Counted from the stretch's first letter, positions 9,236 through 17,689 are shown. The stretch: DNA of 64,000 nt from Bermanella sp049115935 (GCA_049115935.1 JAGDZK010000005.1:62001-126000), one strand, 5' to 3'. The notes: generated from the sequence alone by a model not told the origin. A program made the numbers and translations.

Positions 9236-9382
9236 ATGTCAAAGCTAGACGTTTACCGATCAGTGGCTAAATATTATGTGCGCCTAAAACTAGAAGAGGC
9301 GGCCAAACTTGCTTACAAAAAAGGGGATATGGAGGCTTATAAGAAGTATCAGCAGCAATTGAAGAAGATCACAAAGACGTAA
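9236..9382 (+). CDS. Possible small protein, 48 aa, Lys-rich helical
   Basis: An ATG at 9236 opens a 48-residue frame ending at TAA 9380-9382. The product is rich in Lys, Ala, Glu and Tyr and would be strongly helical and basic (YRSVAKYYVRLKLEEAAK, then KKGDMEAYKKYQQQLKK). The composition looks coding, with heptad-like spacing of hydrophobic residues, and there is no longer frame on either strand that fits better. There is only a weak purine stretch before the start. No family was recognised. It lies 119 nt before the KAP NTPase gene, in the same direction. Confidence 0.4.
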   Translation: MSKLDVYRSVAKYYVRLKLEEAAKLAYKKGDMEAYKKYQQQLKKITKT

Positions 9383-9501
9383 AGCTGGACAAGTGAGGTG
9401 ACCCCGATCATTCTCAAAGATTAGCCTGGATTTATCTATTAATCTCATCTGTGATATAAATAATCTATCAACAACCAGCAAAGCTTCATAATTATCAATG
9501 G

Positions 9502-10971
9502 ATGGATATGTCACAACAAGAAAAAGCAATATCTTTTGAGAATTGCGCTTTTAGCCCTAAACGCGAAAAATTAGCCGATTTTTTAACAAGTTATCTATTA
9601 GAAGAAAAAGATGGTTTTGTATTAAATCTCAATGGCTCATGGGGTGTAGGGAAGACTCATTTCTTAAAAAGCTGGCAAGACAAGCTTTCACAAGATTACC
9701 CAGTTGTTTATATAGATGCTTGGAAAACGGATTTTGCCGATGACCCTTTATTAGTTGCTGTAAGTAGCATCATTGAAAGTCTAAAAATCGGCTCAGGTGG
9801 TGACATATTTGAGCAAGAAAAAAAGATTATGGGTGCAGCATACAAACTATTCAAACCCATAATTAAAAAAGGCGTTACTGTTTCTGCATCTATGCTTGGT
9901 GTTGATGGTAATGTGAGCGGAGAAACATTAGAGGCATTAGAAAAGCTCATGATTGGAAATTCTAACCCAGAAGAGCATTTTCTAGACTATCGAAATAAAA
10001 TTTCTGCCATTCGTAACTTTCACAAAGAGATTCAAAATTGGGCTGAATGCTGTAAGTCACATGATCCTCGATATGACGAAGATAGCCCCGTTTTTGTGTT
10101 AGTCGATGAATTAGATCGCTGTCGACCTACTTATGCAATTGAATTGCTCGAAACCGTTAAACACATGTTCGAACTACCCAATTTTGTATTTGTCATCGCG
10201 ACGGATACAGAACAATTAAAGCATTCAATAAAAGCCGTATACGGCGAAGGCTTTAACTCTGGACAATACTTGACCCGCTTTTTTGATCGCTCCTTCCAGC
10301 TGCCCGAACCCGATAATTTGCAATACTTAAAGGCCAAAAAAAGCATTTGCGATGAAGATATTTTTAAAAAGTGCAGTATTCATCCTTTGCAAGATCAAAG
10401 CATCGAGAATCTAAATCACTTATTGGGTGTTATTACCCAAGCATATGGTTTGGAATTACGAGACATAGACAAACTCACTGCGAAGCTTAATGCTTGCTTT
10501 AGATATGTAAAAAGCTCAGAACGGAAAATTAACCTTAATATTTTATGCCTGATACATGGGATTATTACTCATCAACGTGATATTCAAATATATAAACGCT
10601 TACCCTTAATTCCACAGAATCGAGGTGATACAAATTCTATTTCATTACAAAACAACCCAACTTGTTCTTGGTTAGCTGGAGATCCAGCCAACCAAAGACC
10701 TCATGCACAATCATTAATTACCCAATCTTTCAGTTTATTAAACGAACTTCCCGATAGAGTACAGGGCTTAACTAAATGTAGCTTTAAACAGGAAAATGCT
10801 GATGTTCAATGGTTTGATAATAAGCTGAATGGCAACCCGACCTTGTATGAATGGATATTAAACAGCAAAGTTCAGAGTGAACGCCTAGCTGACTGGGAGT
10901 ACATTAAAGACCTCATAGAAGTGTCAGCAAGCTTTGATCAAGAAGACGATATGGATGACCTACATGGCTAA
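9502..10971 (+). CDS. KAP-family P-loop NTPase
   Basis: A 489-aa STAND-type ATPase of the KAP family, named for Kidins220/ARMS and the phage-exclusion protein PifA. It has Walker A GSWGVGKT (45-52), the YIDAWKTDFADDPL segment typical of KAP (70-83), and Walker B VFVLVDELDR (197-206) with adjacent Asp202-Glu203. A DTEQLKHSIKAVYG sensor region and an arginine-rich stretch (TRFFDRSF) follow. The C-terminal 200 residues resemble nothing I recognise. A moderately hydrophobic stretch at 112-135 could be a membrane contact. An ATG at 9508 is an equally good start. It lies just beyond the 3' end of tRNA-Phe, a typical insertion spot. A role in phage defence is possible (PifA; QatA of the Qat system) but no partner genes are adjacent. 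Confidence 0.85.
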   Translation: MDMSQQEKAISFENCAFSPKREKLADFLTSYLLEEKDGFVLNLNGSWGVGKTHFLKSWQDKLSQDYPVVYIDAWKTDFADDPLLVAVSSIIESLKIGSGGDIFEQEKKIMGAAYKLFKPIIKKGVTVSASMLGVDGNVSGETLEALEKLMIGNSNPEEHFLDYRNKISAIRNFHKEIQNWAECCKSHDPRYDEDSPVFVLVDELDRCRPTYAIELLETVKHMFELPNFVFVIATDTEQLKHSIKAVYGEGFNSGQYLTRFFDRSFQLPEPDNLQYLKAKKSICDEDIFKKCSIHPLQDQSIENLNHLLGVITQAYGLELRDIDKLTAKLNACFRYVKSSERKINLNILCLIHGIITHQRDIQIYKRLPLIPQNRGDTNSISLQNNPTCSWLAGDPANQRPHAQSLITQSFSLLNELPDRVQGLTKCSFKQENADVQWFDNKLNGNPTLYEWILNSKVQSERLADWEYIKDLIEVSASFDQEDDMDDLHG

Positions 10972-10975
10972 AACG

Positions 10976-11002
10976 AAAAATCCCCGCTAGTAGCGAGGAT
11001 TT
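10976..11002 (-). terminator. tRNA-Phe terminator
   Basis: Read on the minus strand, AAATCC-T-CGCT / AGCG-G-GGATTT forms a stem of about 11 bp (one G-U pair) with a 3-nt loop, followed by TTTTT. On the plus strand the stem has a mismatch and no T-run, so it serves the tRNA, not the KAP gene. Confidence 0.8.
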
Positions 11003-11013
11003 AAAATTCTGGA

Positions 11014-11089
11014 TGGTGCCCAGAGGCGGAATCGAACCACCGACACGAGGATTTTCAATCCTCTGCTCTACCGACTGAGCTATCTGGGC
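11014..11089 (-). tRNA. tRNA-Phe (GAA)
   Basis: A 76-nt cloverleaf on the minus strand starting GCCCAGATAGCTCAG, with anticodon GAA in a GGATTGAAAATCC arm, T-loop GGTTCGATTCC and encoded 3' CCA (forward TGG at 11014-11016). The acceptor stem GCCCAGA/TCTGGGC is 7 bp. It closely follows the E. coli tRNA-Phe sequence. Confidence 0.97.
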
Positions 11090-11126
11090 ATATCAACTAA
11101 AGGCGTTCGCCTCGTCGAGGTGGCGT

Positions 11127-11155
11127 ATTAAACCTGTAATCAGGATTAGTGTCAA
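11127..11155 (-). promoter_or_regulatory. tRNA-Phe promoter
   Basis: On the minus strand a perfect -35 TTGACA (11155-11150) is followed after 17 bp by TTTAAT (11132-11127); an 18-bp spacer gives TTAATA. The next bases are GC-rich (GCCACCTCGACG), like the discriminators of stringently controlled stable-RNA promoters. Confidence 0.75.
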
Positions 11156-11193
11156 CCCTGTAACCCAATAATTTCTGCTTAGTTATCAGCTAC

Positions 11194-11469
11194 TTATTCT
11201 TTGCCTTCTTCTTTATAGCCTTCCGCTTGATCCACTTCCTCGCCAGCAAAGAATTTAGCCATTTGCCCTTGTAGATATTTACGGCTGGTCATGTCCATCA
11301 TGTTGAGGTGCTGCTCATTAATAATGCGGGTTTGGTGTTCCATCCAGTCTAGCCAAGCCTGCTTGCTAACATTCTCGTATACATCTTGTCCTAATGGGCC
11401 AGGGAATGGCGGCTTTGCTAAGCCTTCTAACTCTTTTTGGTAACGACGGCAAATAACGGTGCGACTCAT
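11194..11469 (-). CDS. yggX: YggX, Fe(II)-trafficking / oxidative-damage protection protein
   Basis: A 91-aa cytoplasmic protein that protects labile Fe-S clusters and takes part in iron trafficking. It shows the family's start MSRTVICRRYQKELEGL with the single conserved cysteine (Cys7), then PPFPGPLGQ and WLDWMEHQT. Its start overlaps the end of mutY by 4 nt (ATGA), so the two are translationally coupled. The mutY-yggX pair is widely conserved and sensible, because MutY carries a 4Fe-4S cluster. Confidence 0.96.
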   Translation of the reverse strand: MSRTVICRRYQKELEGLAKPPFPGPLGQDVYENVSKQAWLDWMEHQTRIINEQHLNMMDMTSRKYLQGQMAKFFAGEEVDQAEGYKEEGKE

Positions 11470-12503
11470 AGACTTTCCAATAATTTTTTAACGGGGGCCG
11501 CTAAGCCCACACTGGCTGGTTGTTTCAAGTTATACCAAAGCATTGAGGCTTCGGCCACCTGTTCAACCTTGTGCTCCAGCTGTACACGAATAGGATGGAT
11601 ATCAAGATGATAATGACTAAAGGTATGACGAAAGACCTCTCCATGTTCCACCCCTTTAATTTTACCCTGAACCATAAGCTCGTGATCAAACAGTTCTTGC
11701 TCAAGACTTTGTTGCGGAAATATCCACAACCCACCCCATATACCGCTATTTGGCTGTTGTTGCAGCAAGACATCATGACCATGCTGTAGCATCAGCAAGC
11801 GAATGGCTTTAATGGGTTTTTCTTTCTTGGGTTTGCTATTGGGGAACTCTTTAACGCGATCTTGCGCATACGCTTCGCATTGATTCACTAACGGGCAAAT
11901 TTGGCACTGAGGTTTACTGCGCGTACAAAGTGTTGCGCCTAGATCCATCATGGCTTGAGTGTAATCACCTGTGCGCTTGGCTGGTGTGTAACGCTCAGCA
12001 ATTACCCACATGGCGTCCGCTACTTTTTTATTTCCAGGCCAGCCTTCAATGGCGTGAAAGCGGCTCAACACACGTTTAACATTGCCATCTAAAATAGCGG
12101 CATGTTTACCCATGCTAATACTGGCAATGGCACCTGCGGTTGATCGACCAATACCTGAAAGTGATTCTAATTCTTCGACCGTTTGAGGGAATTCACCGCC
12201 AAAGTCATTGACCACGCTTTGCGCGCATTTATGTAAATTACGGGCACGGGCGTAATAACCCAGCCCCGTCCAGTGATGCAGAACTTCATCTGTGCTGGCT
12301 TTGGCAAGGTCCTGAACCGTGGGAAAAGATGTCATGAAACGCTGGTAATAATGGATAACTGTCACCACCTGTGTCTGCTGCAACATGATTTCAGACACCC
12401 ACACACGATAAGGGGTTTTATTGTGCTGCCAAGGTAAATCATGACGGCCATTATCATCAAACCAGCTCAACACGGCTTGGCTAAACGCAGAAGATGCACT
12501 CAT
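11466..12503 (-). CDS. mutY: Adenine DNA glycosylase MutY
   Basis: Removes adenine mispaired with 8-oxoguanine or guanine. The 345-aa protein has the catalytic Glu38 in VSEIMLQQTQV, a helix-hairpin-helix LSGIGRSTAGAI (115-126), catalytic Asp139 in ILDGNVKRV, and the [4Fe-4S] ligands Cys193-X6-Cys200-X2-Cys203-X5-Cys209. A NUDIX-like C-terminal domain for 8-oxoG recognition follows (from about 230; FRHTFSHYHLDI near 298). It forms an operon with yggX. Together with mutM at 62.5 kb this window encodes two arms of the GO repair system. Confidence 0.97.
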   Translation of the reverse strand: MSASSAFSQAVLSWFDDNGRHDLPWQHNKTPYRVWVSEIMLQQTQVVTVIHYYQRFMTSFPTVQDLAKASTDEVLHHWTGLGYYARARNLHKCAQSVVNDFGGEFPQTVEELESLSGIGRSTAGAIASISMGKHAAILDGNVKRVLSRFHAIEGWPGNKKVADAMWVIAERYTPAKRTGDYTQAMMDLGATLCTRSKPQCQICPLVNQCEAYAQDRVKEFPNSKPKKEKPIKAIRLLMLQHGHDVLLQQQPNSGIWGGLWIFPQQSLEQELFDHELMVQGKIKGVEHGEVFRHTFSHYHLDIHPIRVQLEHKVEQVAEASMLWYNLKQPASVGLAAPVKKLLESL

Positions 12504-12640
12504 TTCGCTACTAACTAACTAGAAAGGCTGCAAGCCTACCTTAATGGCGCAATTGATGTAAGAACTTACATATCACTGGCAGTAAGCACTAATTACATTA
12601 GATAGATGCCGCAGCAAACAATAAATCGCGTTACACAGCA

Positions 12641-15046
12641 TTACAAGGATAGCGAGCCGATCTCAATGGGACGTTGAATGTATGACTCTAATTCATCAGC
12701 AGGCATTGGTCTGGCTATCAAATATCCCTGACCATATTCACAACGGTTAGCCCGCAAGAAATCAATTTGTTCTTTGGTTTCAATACCTTCAGCAACCACT
12801 CTTAAGTTTAATTTGTGAGCCATGGCAATAACGGCCGCGGTGATTTCCATGTCGCTAATATCGTTTGGAATATCCATAACAAAAGATCGATCCACTTTTA
12901 ATACATCAATAGGGAAGCGCTTTAAATAACTTAGCGATGAATAGCCAGTACCAAAGTCATCGATTGCAATTGATATACCCATTTGTTTAATCTGGCGCAT
13001 GGTGAAAATGGCATTCTCAACATGATCCATTAATGTGCTTTCTGTGATTTCAAGTTCAATCACTTCTACGGGGCAACCTGTCATCTTAATACTTTCGTTT
13101 AGATCATGAATCAAATTAGGATCACTAAACTGACGCGCCGATAAATTCACGGCTACCTTTGCATGTTCAGGCCAAATACCTAGGTTCATTAAGTTTTTAA
13201 CTTGCATTAAACTTTGGCGAAAAACTAATTTACCAATAGGAATAATCAAACCACACTCTTCAGCAATTGGAATGAAACGGTCTGGGGGTACCATGTCTTT
13301 GCCTTTTGGCTTCCAACGTATTAGCGCCTCCACCCCAATAAAACGATAACTTAGAAGATCTATTTTTGGTTGGAAATAAATAATAAAGTCATCGTTATTT
13401 TCAATTGAATGCCTAAGGTCTTTTTCAATTTCAAGATAGCCCAGCATTTCTTTATTCATATCTTCAGAGAAGAATTGAAAATTATTTCGCCCCATTGCTT
13501 TAGCGCGGTACATAGCCATATCCGCATTGCGCATTAATTTATTTGCATCATTCGCATCAGTTGGCGACATGGTAATACCGATACTCACAGTATTAATAAC
13601 TGTTTGATTTTTTAAGGTAATAGGTTTGCATAGACATTTCAAAATCTTATCAGCGATATGGCGCACACCATGGGTGGAATCCACATCACTTAATAACACC
13701 GTAAATTCATCTCCTCCAATACGGCTGACTGTATCCGTTTCTCGCACGCTATCGCGTAAGCGTTGTGCAATCTCAATTAAAAGCTGATCACCAGCATCGT
13801 GTCCTAAGCTGTCGTTGATTCGTTTAAACTGATCCAAATCTAAAAACAATAACGCTACAAATGTGCCGCGGCGCTTACTCTCAATCACTGCTTTATTTAA
13901 ACGATCTTGGAAGAGTCGGCGATTAGACAACCCTGTTAATGGATCATAAAACGCAAGATTCTCCATTTGTAATTGTGCATTTTTTAAATCCGTAATGTCA
14001 CTGATCGCGCCCATGTAACCATAAACTTCACCTTTACTATCGTGTAAAACACTTGCTTCAATTATAGTCCAAGTAACCTCACCTTCTTTCTCAAAGCCGA
14101 CTTCTACGACAAATTCTTGATGATTTTGAATTAATGCACTCCAAGCTTTTAATGTGCGACGCCTATCTTCAGATCGAATACGACCAAGCCAATGCTCAAG
14201 ATTAGCTAACGGTTGATTAATACCCGTAATCTCAGACCAGCGACTATTTACATAGGTTATTTGATGCTGCAAATTAATTTGAAAAATACCAACTGGTGAC
14301 AATGTCGCTAGCTGACGAAATTTTTCTTCACTGGCATAAAGCCTTGCGGTTTCATCTTCAATTTTATTGAGCATGCCATTAAAAACATCCGCCATATCAC
14401 CAATTTCATCTTTCACTTCTTTTTCAGCACGCAAGCTGTAATCTTGTTGTTCGGTAATATCACGGGCGGTTTTTGTAATTTTTTGAATGGGCTTTAATAA
14501 TAAATATTGTAAATATTTAGCCAGCAACATAGATAAAACTAAAACCACCAATGCCACTAACACAATGAATAATAACTGCTCTTGCCAACGCTTATTTAAC
14601 CAATCCAAGCTCAAGCTCATATAAAGCGTGCCGACAGGCAAACCGTCTAATTCTACAGGTTCATAAATTTCAATAGTTTCGCCAATACTTAGATCAATTT
14701 CTTTTGGACTTTCAGGGCACATCTTTTGATCCAGATAAGTAAAATGATGAATGGCAAATACTTGCTGACCACTATCGTAGATACAGGCCATCAACACATT
14801 CGGGTTTTCCCCTAATGCTTTTAAGTTGGCTTCTGCTTGATTAACATCACTAAAAATTAATGCTGCAGTACTACGATTGGCAACGATACCTGCCAATATT
14901 TTCATATCTTCTGAAACGTTACTAATTTCTTGAGCGCGATCGTAATAAACCAAAGTAGCTGAGCTTGCCACCACAGCAAATACGGTTGTGATGACAATAC
15001 TGGCAATCAGTTTGGTTTTTAAATGTAACCTAGGAAGCCATGACAT
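12641..15046 (-). CDS. YfiN-like membrane diguanylate cyclase/phosphodiesterase with PAS, GGDEF and EAL
   Basis: A predicted bifunctional cyclic-di-GMP enzyme of 801 aa. Order: membrane segment (about 12-34), periplasmic sensor of the CHASE8/YfiN type, second membrane segment (about 157-178), HAMP linker (to 238), PAS domain (about 240-360), GGDEF (intact GGDEF near 444) and EAL (EALIRW near 574, DDFGTGYSSL near 690). Both active-site signatures look intact. The N-terminal half resembles YfiN/TpbB, which stops after GGDEF; the added PAS and EAL are unusual. Its ATG overlaps the stop of the YfiR-like gene by one base, so periplasmic inhibition by that protein is likely. No yfiB lies nearby. 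Confidence 0.92.
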   Translation of the reverse strand: MSWLPRLHLKTKLIASIVITTVFAVVASSATLVYYDRAQEISNVSEDMKILAGIVANRSTAALIFSDVNQAEANLKALGENPNVLMACIYDSGQQVFAIHHFTYLDQKMCPESPKEIDLSIGETIEIYEPVELDGLPVGTLYMSLSLDWLNKRWQEQLLFIVLVALVVLVLSMLLAKYLQYLLLKPIQKITKTARDITEQQDYSLRAEKEVKDEIGDMADVFNGMLNKIEDETARLYASEEKFRQLATLSPVGIFQINLQHQITYVNSRWSEITGINQPLANLEHWLGRIRSEDRRRTLKAWSALIQNHQEFVVEVGFEKEGEVTWTIIEASVLHDSKGEVYGYMGAISDITDLKNAQLQMENLAFYDPLTGLSNRRLFQDRLNKAVIESKRRGTFVALLFLDLDQFKRINDSLGHDAGDQLLIEIAQRLRDSVRETDTVSRIGGDEFTVLLSDVDSTHGVRHIADKILKCLCKPITLKNQTVINTVSIGITMSPTDANDANKLMRNADMAMYRAKAMGRNNFQFFSEDMNKEMLGYLEIEKDLRHSIENNDDFIIYFQPKIDLLSYRFIGVEALIRWKPKGKDMVPPDRFIPIAEECGLIIPIGKLVFRQSLMQVKNLMNLGIWPEHAKVAVNLSARQFSDPNLIHDLNESIKMTGCPVEVIELEITESTLMDHVENAIFTMRQIKQMGISIAIDDFGTGYSSLSYLKRFPIDVLKVDRSFVMDIPNDISDMEITAAVIAMAHKLNLRVVAEGIETKEQIDFLRANRCEYGQGYLIARPMPADELESYIQRPIEIGSLSL

Positions 15047-15597
15047 TACTGACTCCCTTTTTTAATTTTGCTTGCCACTTCTAAAAGATTGGCTGCAAAT
15101 GACAATCCTGAAGCACGCGCCAAATCAACATTAATATGCAAGCGTACCCGTTGGTTTTCTAAAACAAAAACCACCATGGCTTTTTCGATTGATTCAGTTC
15201 CATCAGCCACCGTAAGGACAGGGTGTTGCTTCAACCAACGTTTCAATTCAGAAGCATCGATTAATGCTGGTGCAGAAAGAAGAAGGATATGGCAGGATTT
15301 AGCTTGGGATAACTTAGAGACACTCTGCAAGCGAACTGGTTTATTAAATACCGTTCTGCCTACCATTTTTTGCAAGTTACCCTGATAAGTATCCGAGCCG
15401 AGTAGGCAAAGATTAAAATGGTCAAATGTCTTACGTTCTTCAGGCCAAAATACAAACTTACTAATTTGAAACAGGTAAGCTGACTTTATCTGACTAGTAT
15501 TGAGTTCACTAAAGGCATTACTGGACCCACCAGCACACCATGCAGTAACCAATAATACTAACCATATATGACGCCAACCTTTGGCCATATAAGACAT
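15046..15597 (-). CDS. YfiR-like periplasmic protein (DUF4154)
   Basis: A secreted protein of about 183 aa from the ATG at 15597; an in-frame TTG at 15636 would add 13 residues. A signal sequence (HIWLVLLVTAWCAG) is followed by the DUF4154/YfiR domain, with the typical opening IKSAYLFQISKFVFWPEE, LCLLGSD, CHILLLS and VRLHINVDLARASGLSFAANLLEVA. In Pseudomonas YfiR binds the periplasmic domain of YfiN and holds its cyclase off; redox or envelope stress releases it. One-base overlap with the downstream cyclase supports that role here. One of the two disulfide cysteine pairs seen in P. aeruginosa YfiR may be lacking; mature cysteines visible are in LCLLG and SCHIL. Confidence 0.88.
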   Translation of the reverse strand: MSYMAKGWRHIWLVLLVTAWCAGGSSNAFSELNTSQIKSAYLFQISKFVFWPEERKTFDHFNLCLLGSDTYQGNLQKMVGRTVFNKPVRLQSVSKLSQAKSCHILLLSAPALIDASELKRWLKQHPVLTVADGTESIEKAMVVFVLENQRVRLHINVDLARASGLSFAANLLEVASKIKKGSQ

Positions 15598-15672
15598 TTT
15601 CCACTGTTTGAGGTCAACGGTGAATGCTCTCACCAATAGTATTGAGGTTAGGCTGATTTGGGTTTTAACGCA

Positions 15673-15700
15673 AACCGTAAGCTTGTTAGAGCTTACGGTT
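15673..15700 (-). terminator. Probable terminator after the mlaC-like gene
   Basis: An 11-bp perfect inverted repeat (AACCGTAAGCT 15673-15683 / AGCTTACGGTT 15690-15700) with a 6-nt loop lies 24 nt past the stop. The T-run on the minus strand is short (TTTGCG), so efficiency is uncertain. Confidence 0.6.
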
Positions 15701-15723
15701 ATTAAAAGGGGAAATTAAGGGGA

Positions 15724-16320
15724 TTAAAGCTGAACAGATTGTAATTCTGAAATGGTTTTATCAATGCCGTCACGTTCGATCTGATCACTGAATTGGGCGC
15801 GATAAGTGCGAATCAAGCCTAACCCTGCAATAGTCGCATCATAAACCAGCCACTGCCCTGGTTTTGGCTGATACAAACGATACTGCAAGTTAACAGGGCT
15901 ACCGCCTGCCACATGAATATCAGAGCTTACGATAGCCTTGTCGCCAGATTTATTAAAGCGTGTTTCACCGTAAGTCACATCTTGGCCCGTATAGGCCTTA
16001 AATGCACCAGCATAGGTTTTGATCAATAAGCGCTTAAAGCCTTCTGCAAAGTCAGCACGTTGTTTATCGTTAATCTGTGCCCAATATTTACCTAGCGCCA
16101 ATTGCGACATGCGCTCTTGGTCAATAATAGGCAGCATACGGGTTTCAACTAAACTAAGTAAAAACTCCGGTCCCTGCTCTAATTTTTCTTTATTCGCCAA
16201 AATCTCAGCCAACACCACATCCGACACTGACTTCACCACCTTTTGTGGATGAATTTCATCGGCCTGTGCGGGTAACATCAAGGCCATCATCAGACCTAAT
16301 ACACTTAATAAACGAAACAT
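15724..16320 (-). CDS. MlaC-like phospholipid-binding ABC transporter accessory protein
   Basis: A periplasmic protein of 198 aa in the MlaC/Ttg2D family, which carries phospholipids between the outer-membrane lipoprotein MlaA and the inner-membrane MlaFEDB complex. The signal peptide (LLSVLGLMMALMLPAQA) is followed by a tail-binding domain with MLPIIDQERMSQLALGKYW and a C-terminal GQWLVYDATIAGLGLIRTYRAQF motif. The start at 16320 is preferred over 16332 because the upstream ATG is itself part of a GGAG Shine-Dalgarno sequence 6 nt before it. No mlaABDEF genes are next to it, so it is an orphan copy and its partner is unknown. Confidence 0.88.
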   Translation of the reverse strand: MFRLLSVLGLMMALMLPAQADEIHPQKVVKSVSDVVLAEILANKEKLEQGPEFLLSLVETRMLPIIDQERMSQLALGKYWAQINDKQRADFAEGFKRLLIKTYAGAFKAYTGQDVTYGETRFNKSGDKAIVSSDIHVAGGSPVNLQYRLYQPKPGQWLVYDATIAGLGLIRTYRAQFSDQIERDGIDKTISELQSVQL

Positions 16321-16416
16321 GATTTTCTCCATTAATAATGTTCCTTAGTTTAATTCCCAACCTTGAATAGATAAAGATCACTAAATCCAACTAATTGTTT
16401 CACATTACAAACAATA

Positions 16417-16854
16417 CTACAGGGGCGTATAACGCCAACCTTGTAAATATTGCACAAACCCAAGTTCATACAAGCCAGATAGCTCACCGACTTCATCTTC
16501 AATATAAAGAACAAACTTACTTTCAGTGGCCCACTGGCATAGTCTCACCAGCAGCTGCTTTGCCACCCCTCTATCACGGGTAATTGCGCGCACACAAAGT
16601 TGTTTGATCTCATAGTCATACGCACCCGTGGCGGATTCAGACTTGTGTATCAACCAAGCACCACACACAATCCTGTCATTAAAGTAACCCAGTGCCATCT
16701 GCTCACCTGTCGCTACTTTTGCCAGCGCCCAGTCCGCTGCATTCGCTTTAGTTGAACCTTGCAACCAATCGACAGGCGCATCCGCATATAACTTCTCTAA
16801 GTCCACACAGTCTTGTTCGCTGGGGGTATCTAACCACTTTAAATTAACCGGCAA
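16417..16854 (-). CDS. GNAT-family protein, PanZ/PanM-like
   Basis: A 145-aa GCN5-related N-acetyltransferase fold. The acetyl-CoA loop is QLCVRAITRDRGVAKQLL (about 96-113; the R-x-x-G-V/I-A pattern is present) and a C-terminal GLYELGFVQYLQGW strand follows. The N-terminal SEQDCVDLEKLYADAP resembles PanZ (PanM), the acetyl-CoA sensor that triggers maturation of aspartate decarboxylase PanD. A true PanZ may not acetylate anything. The specific assignment is tentative; the GNAT fold is fairly sure. It is flanked by the mlaC-like gene and divergent hisB. Confidence 0.65.
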   Translation of the reverse strand: MPVNLKWLDTPSEQDCVDLEKLYADAPVDWLQGSTKANAADWALAKVATGEQMALGYFNDRIVCGAWLIHKSESATGAYDYEIKQLCVRAITRDRGVAKQLLVRLCQWATESKFVLYIEDEVGELSGLYELGFVQYLQGWRYTPL

Positions 16855-17012
16855 TGTAATATTCCAAAACCAAGGTGATAAAAACCGCCATTCTAACCCT
16901 GATGTTAGGCGATCGCCACGGGGTTTCTAAGCAGGATTGGTAGCAGCAACTCTAACCACTAGGCCATGTTTAAGGTATACTCGGTTTTTTATTTACCCTT
17001 TGGATTTAGACC

Positions 17013-17606
17013 ATGGCTCAGCGTACGGCGTCGGTTGAACGCAATACCTCAGAAACCCAAATCAAAGTCTCTGTAAACCTAGACGGTACAGGCAAGGCTC
17101 AATTTGATACAGGCATGCCTTTTCTTGAGCATATGCTAGACCAGATCGCCCGTCACGGCCTTGTGGACCTAGACATCGTCTGCAAAGGGGATAACCATAT
17201 TGACGATCACCACAGCGCAGAAGACACAGGTATTACCCTTGGCCAAGCCTTCGCAAAAGCCATTGGCGATAAAAAAGGCCTACGCCGTTATGGCCACGCA
17301 TATGTGCCATTAGATGAAGCCCTTAGCCGTGTTGTTATCGACTTCTCAGGTCGCCCTGGTTTGGAATATAAAATCCCGTTCACTCGCGGCAGCGTAGGTG
17401 GATTTGATACTGAATTATTCTATGAATTCTTCCAAGGCTTTGTGAATCACGCAGGCGTGACACTTCACATCGACAACCTAAAGGGCCACAACGCTCACCA
17501 CCAAATTGAAACCGTGTTTAAAGCATTTGGTCGCGCCCTGCGCATGGCCATGGAAGTGGACCCAAGAATGGAAGGCATGATTCCTTCAACTAAAGGTTCT
17601 CTTTAG
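17013..17606 (+). CDS. hisB: Imidazoleglycerol-phosphate dehydratase
   Basis: Sixth step of histidine synthesis: dehydrates imidazole glycerol phosphate to imidazole acetol phosphate. The 197-aa monofunctional enzyme has the manganese-binding motifs EHMLDQIARHG (39-49), DDHHSAEDTG (64-73) and GHNAHHQIETVFKAFGRAL (about 157-175). It lacks the phosphatase domain of the E. coli fusion, as in Pseudomonas. A TATACT -10-like box at 16976-16981 lies before it, but no good -35 is seen. The stop is followed directly by a heptad repeat array and then a 123-nt spacer before hisH, looser than the usual hisBHAF packing. Confidence 0.98.
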   Translation: MAQRTASVERNTSETQIKVSVNLDGTGKAQFDTGMPFLEHMLDQIARHGLVDLDIVCKGDNHIDDHHSAEDTGITLGQAFAKAIGDKKGLRRYGHAYVPLDEALSRVVIDFSGRPGLEYKIPFTRGSVGGFDTELFYEFFQGFVNHAGVTLHIDNLKGHNAHHQIETVFKAFGRALRMAMEVDPRMEGMIPSTKGSL

Positions 17607-17634
17607 AGACGAGAGACGCTAGATGGGAGACGCC
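17607..17634 (+). repeat. Diverged heptad array after hisB
   Basis: Four 7-base units follow the hisB stop without a gap: AGACGAG, AGACGCT, AGATGGG, AGACGCC. They share the AGACG core and period with the perfect array after hisH. Confidence 0.7.
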
Positions 17635-17689
17635 ATAACGCCTTTGTTATATGCCAACACCCCCAATTTATAAGCGTTTATTAATAAAA

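Noticed and set aside
9290..9529. 79-aa minus-strand frame between the SDR and KAP genes
   Set aside because: It overlaps both the better-looking small plus-strand ORF and the KAP start, and reads as leucine-rich reverse complement of coding sequence.
9236..11090. Genomic island integrated at tRNA-Phe with att sites
   Set aside because: No integrase and no second copy of the tRNA 3' end are visible in the flanking sequence, so only a positional hint remains.
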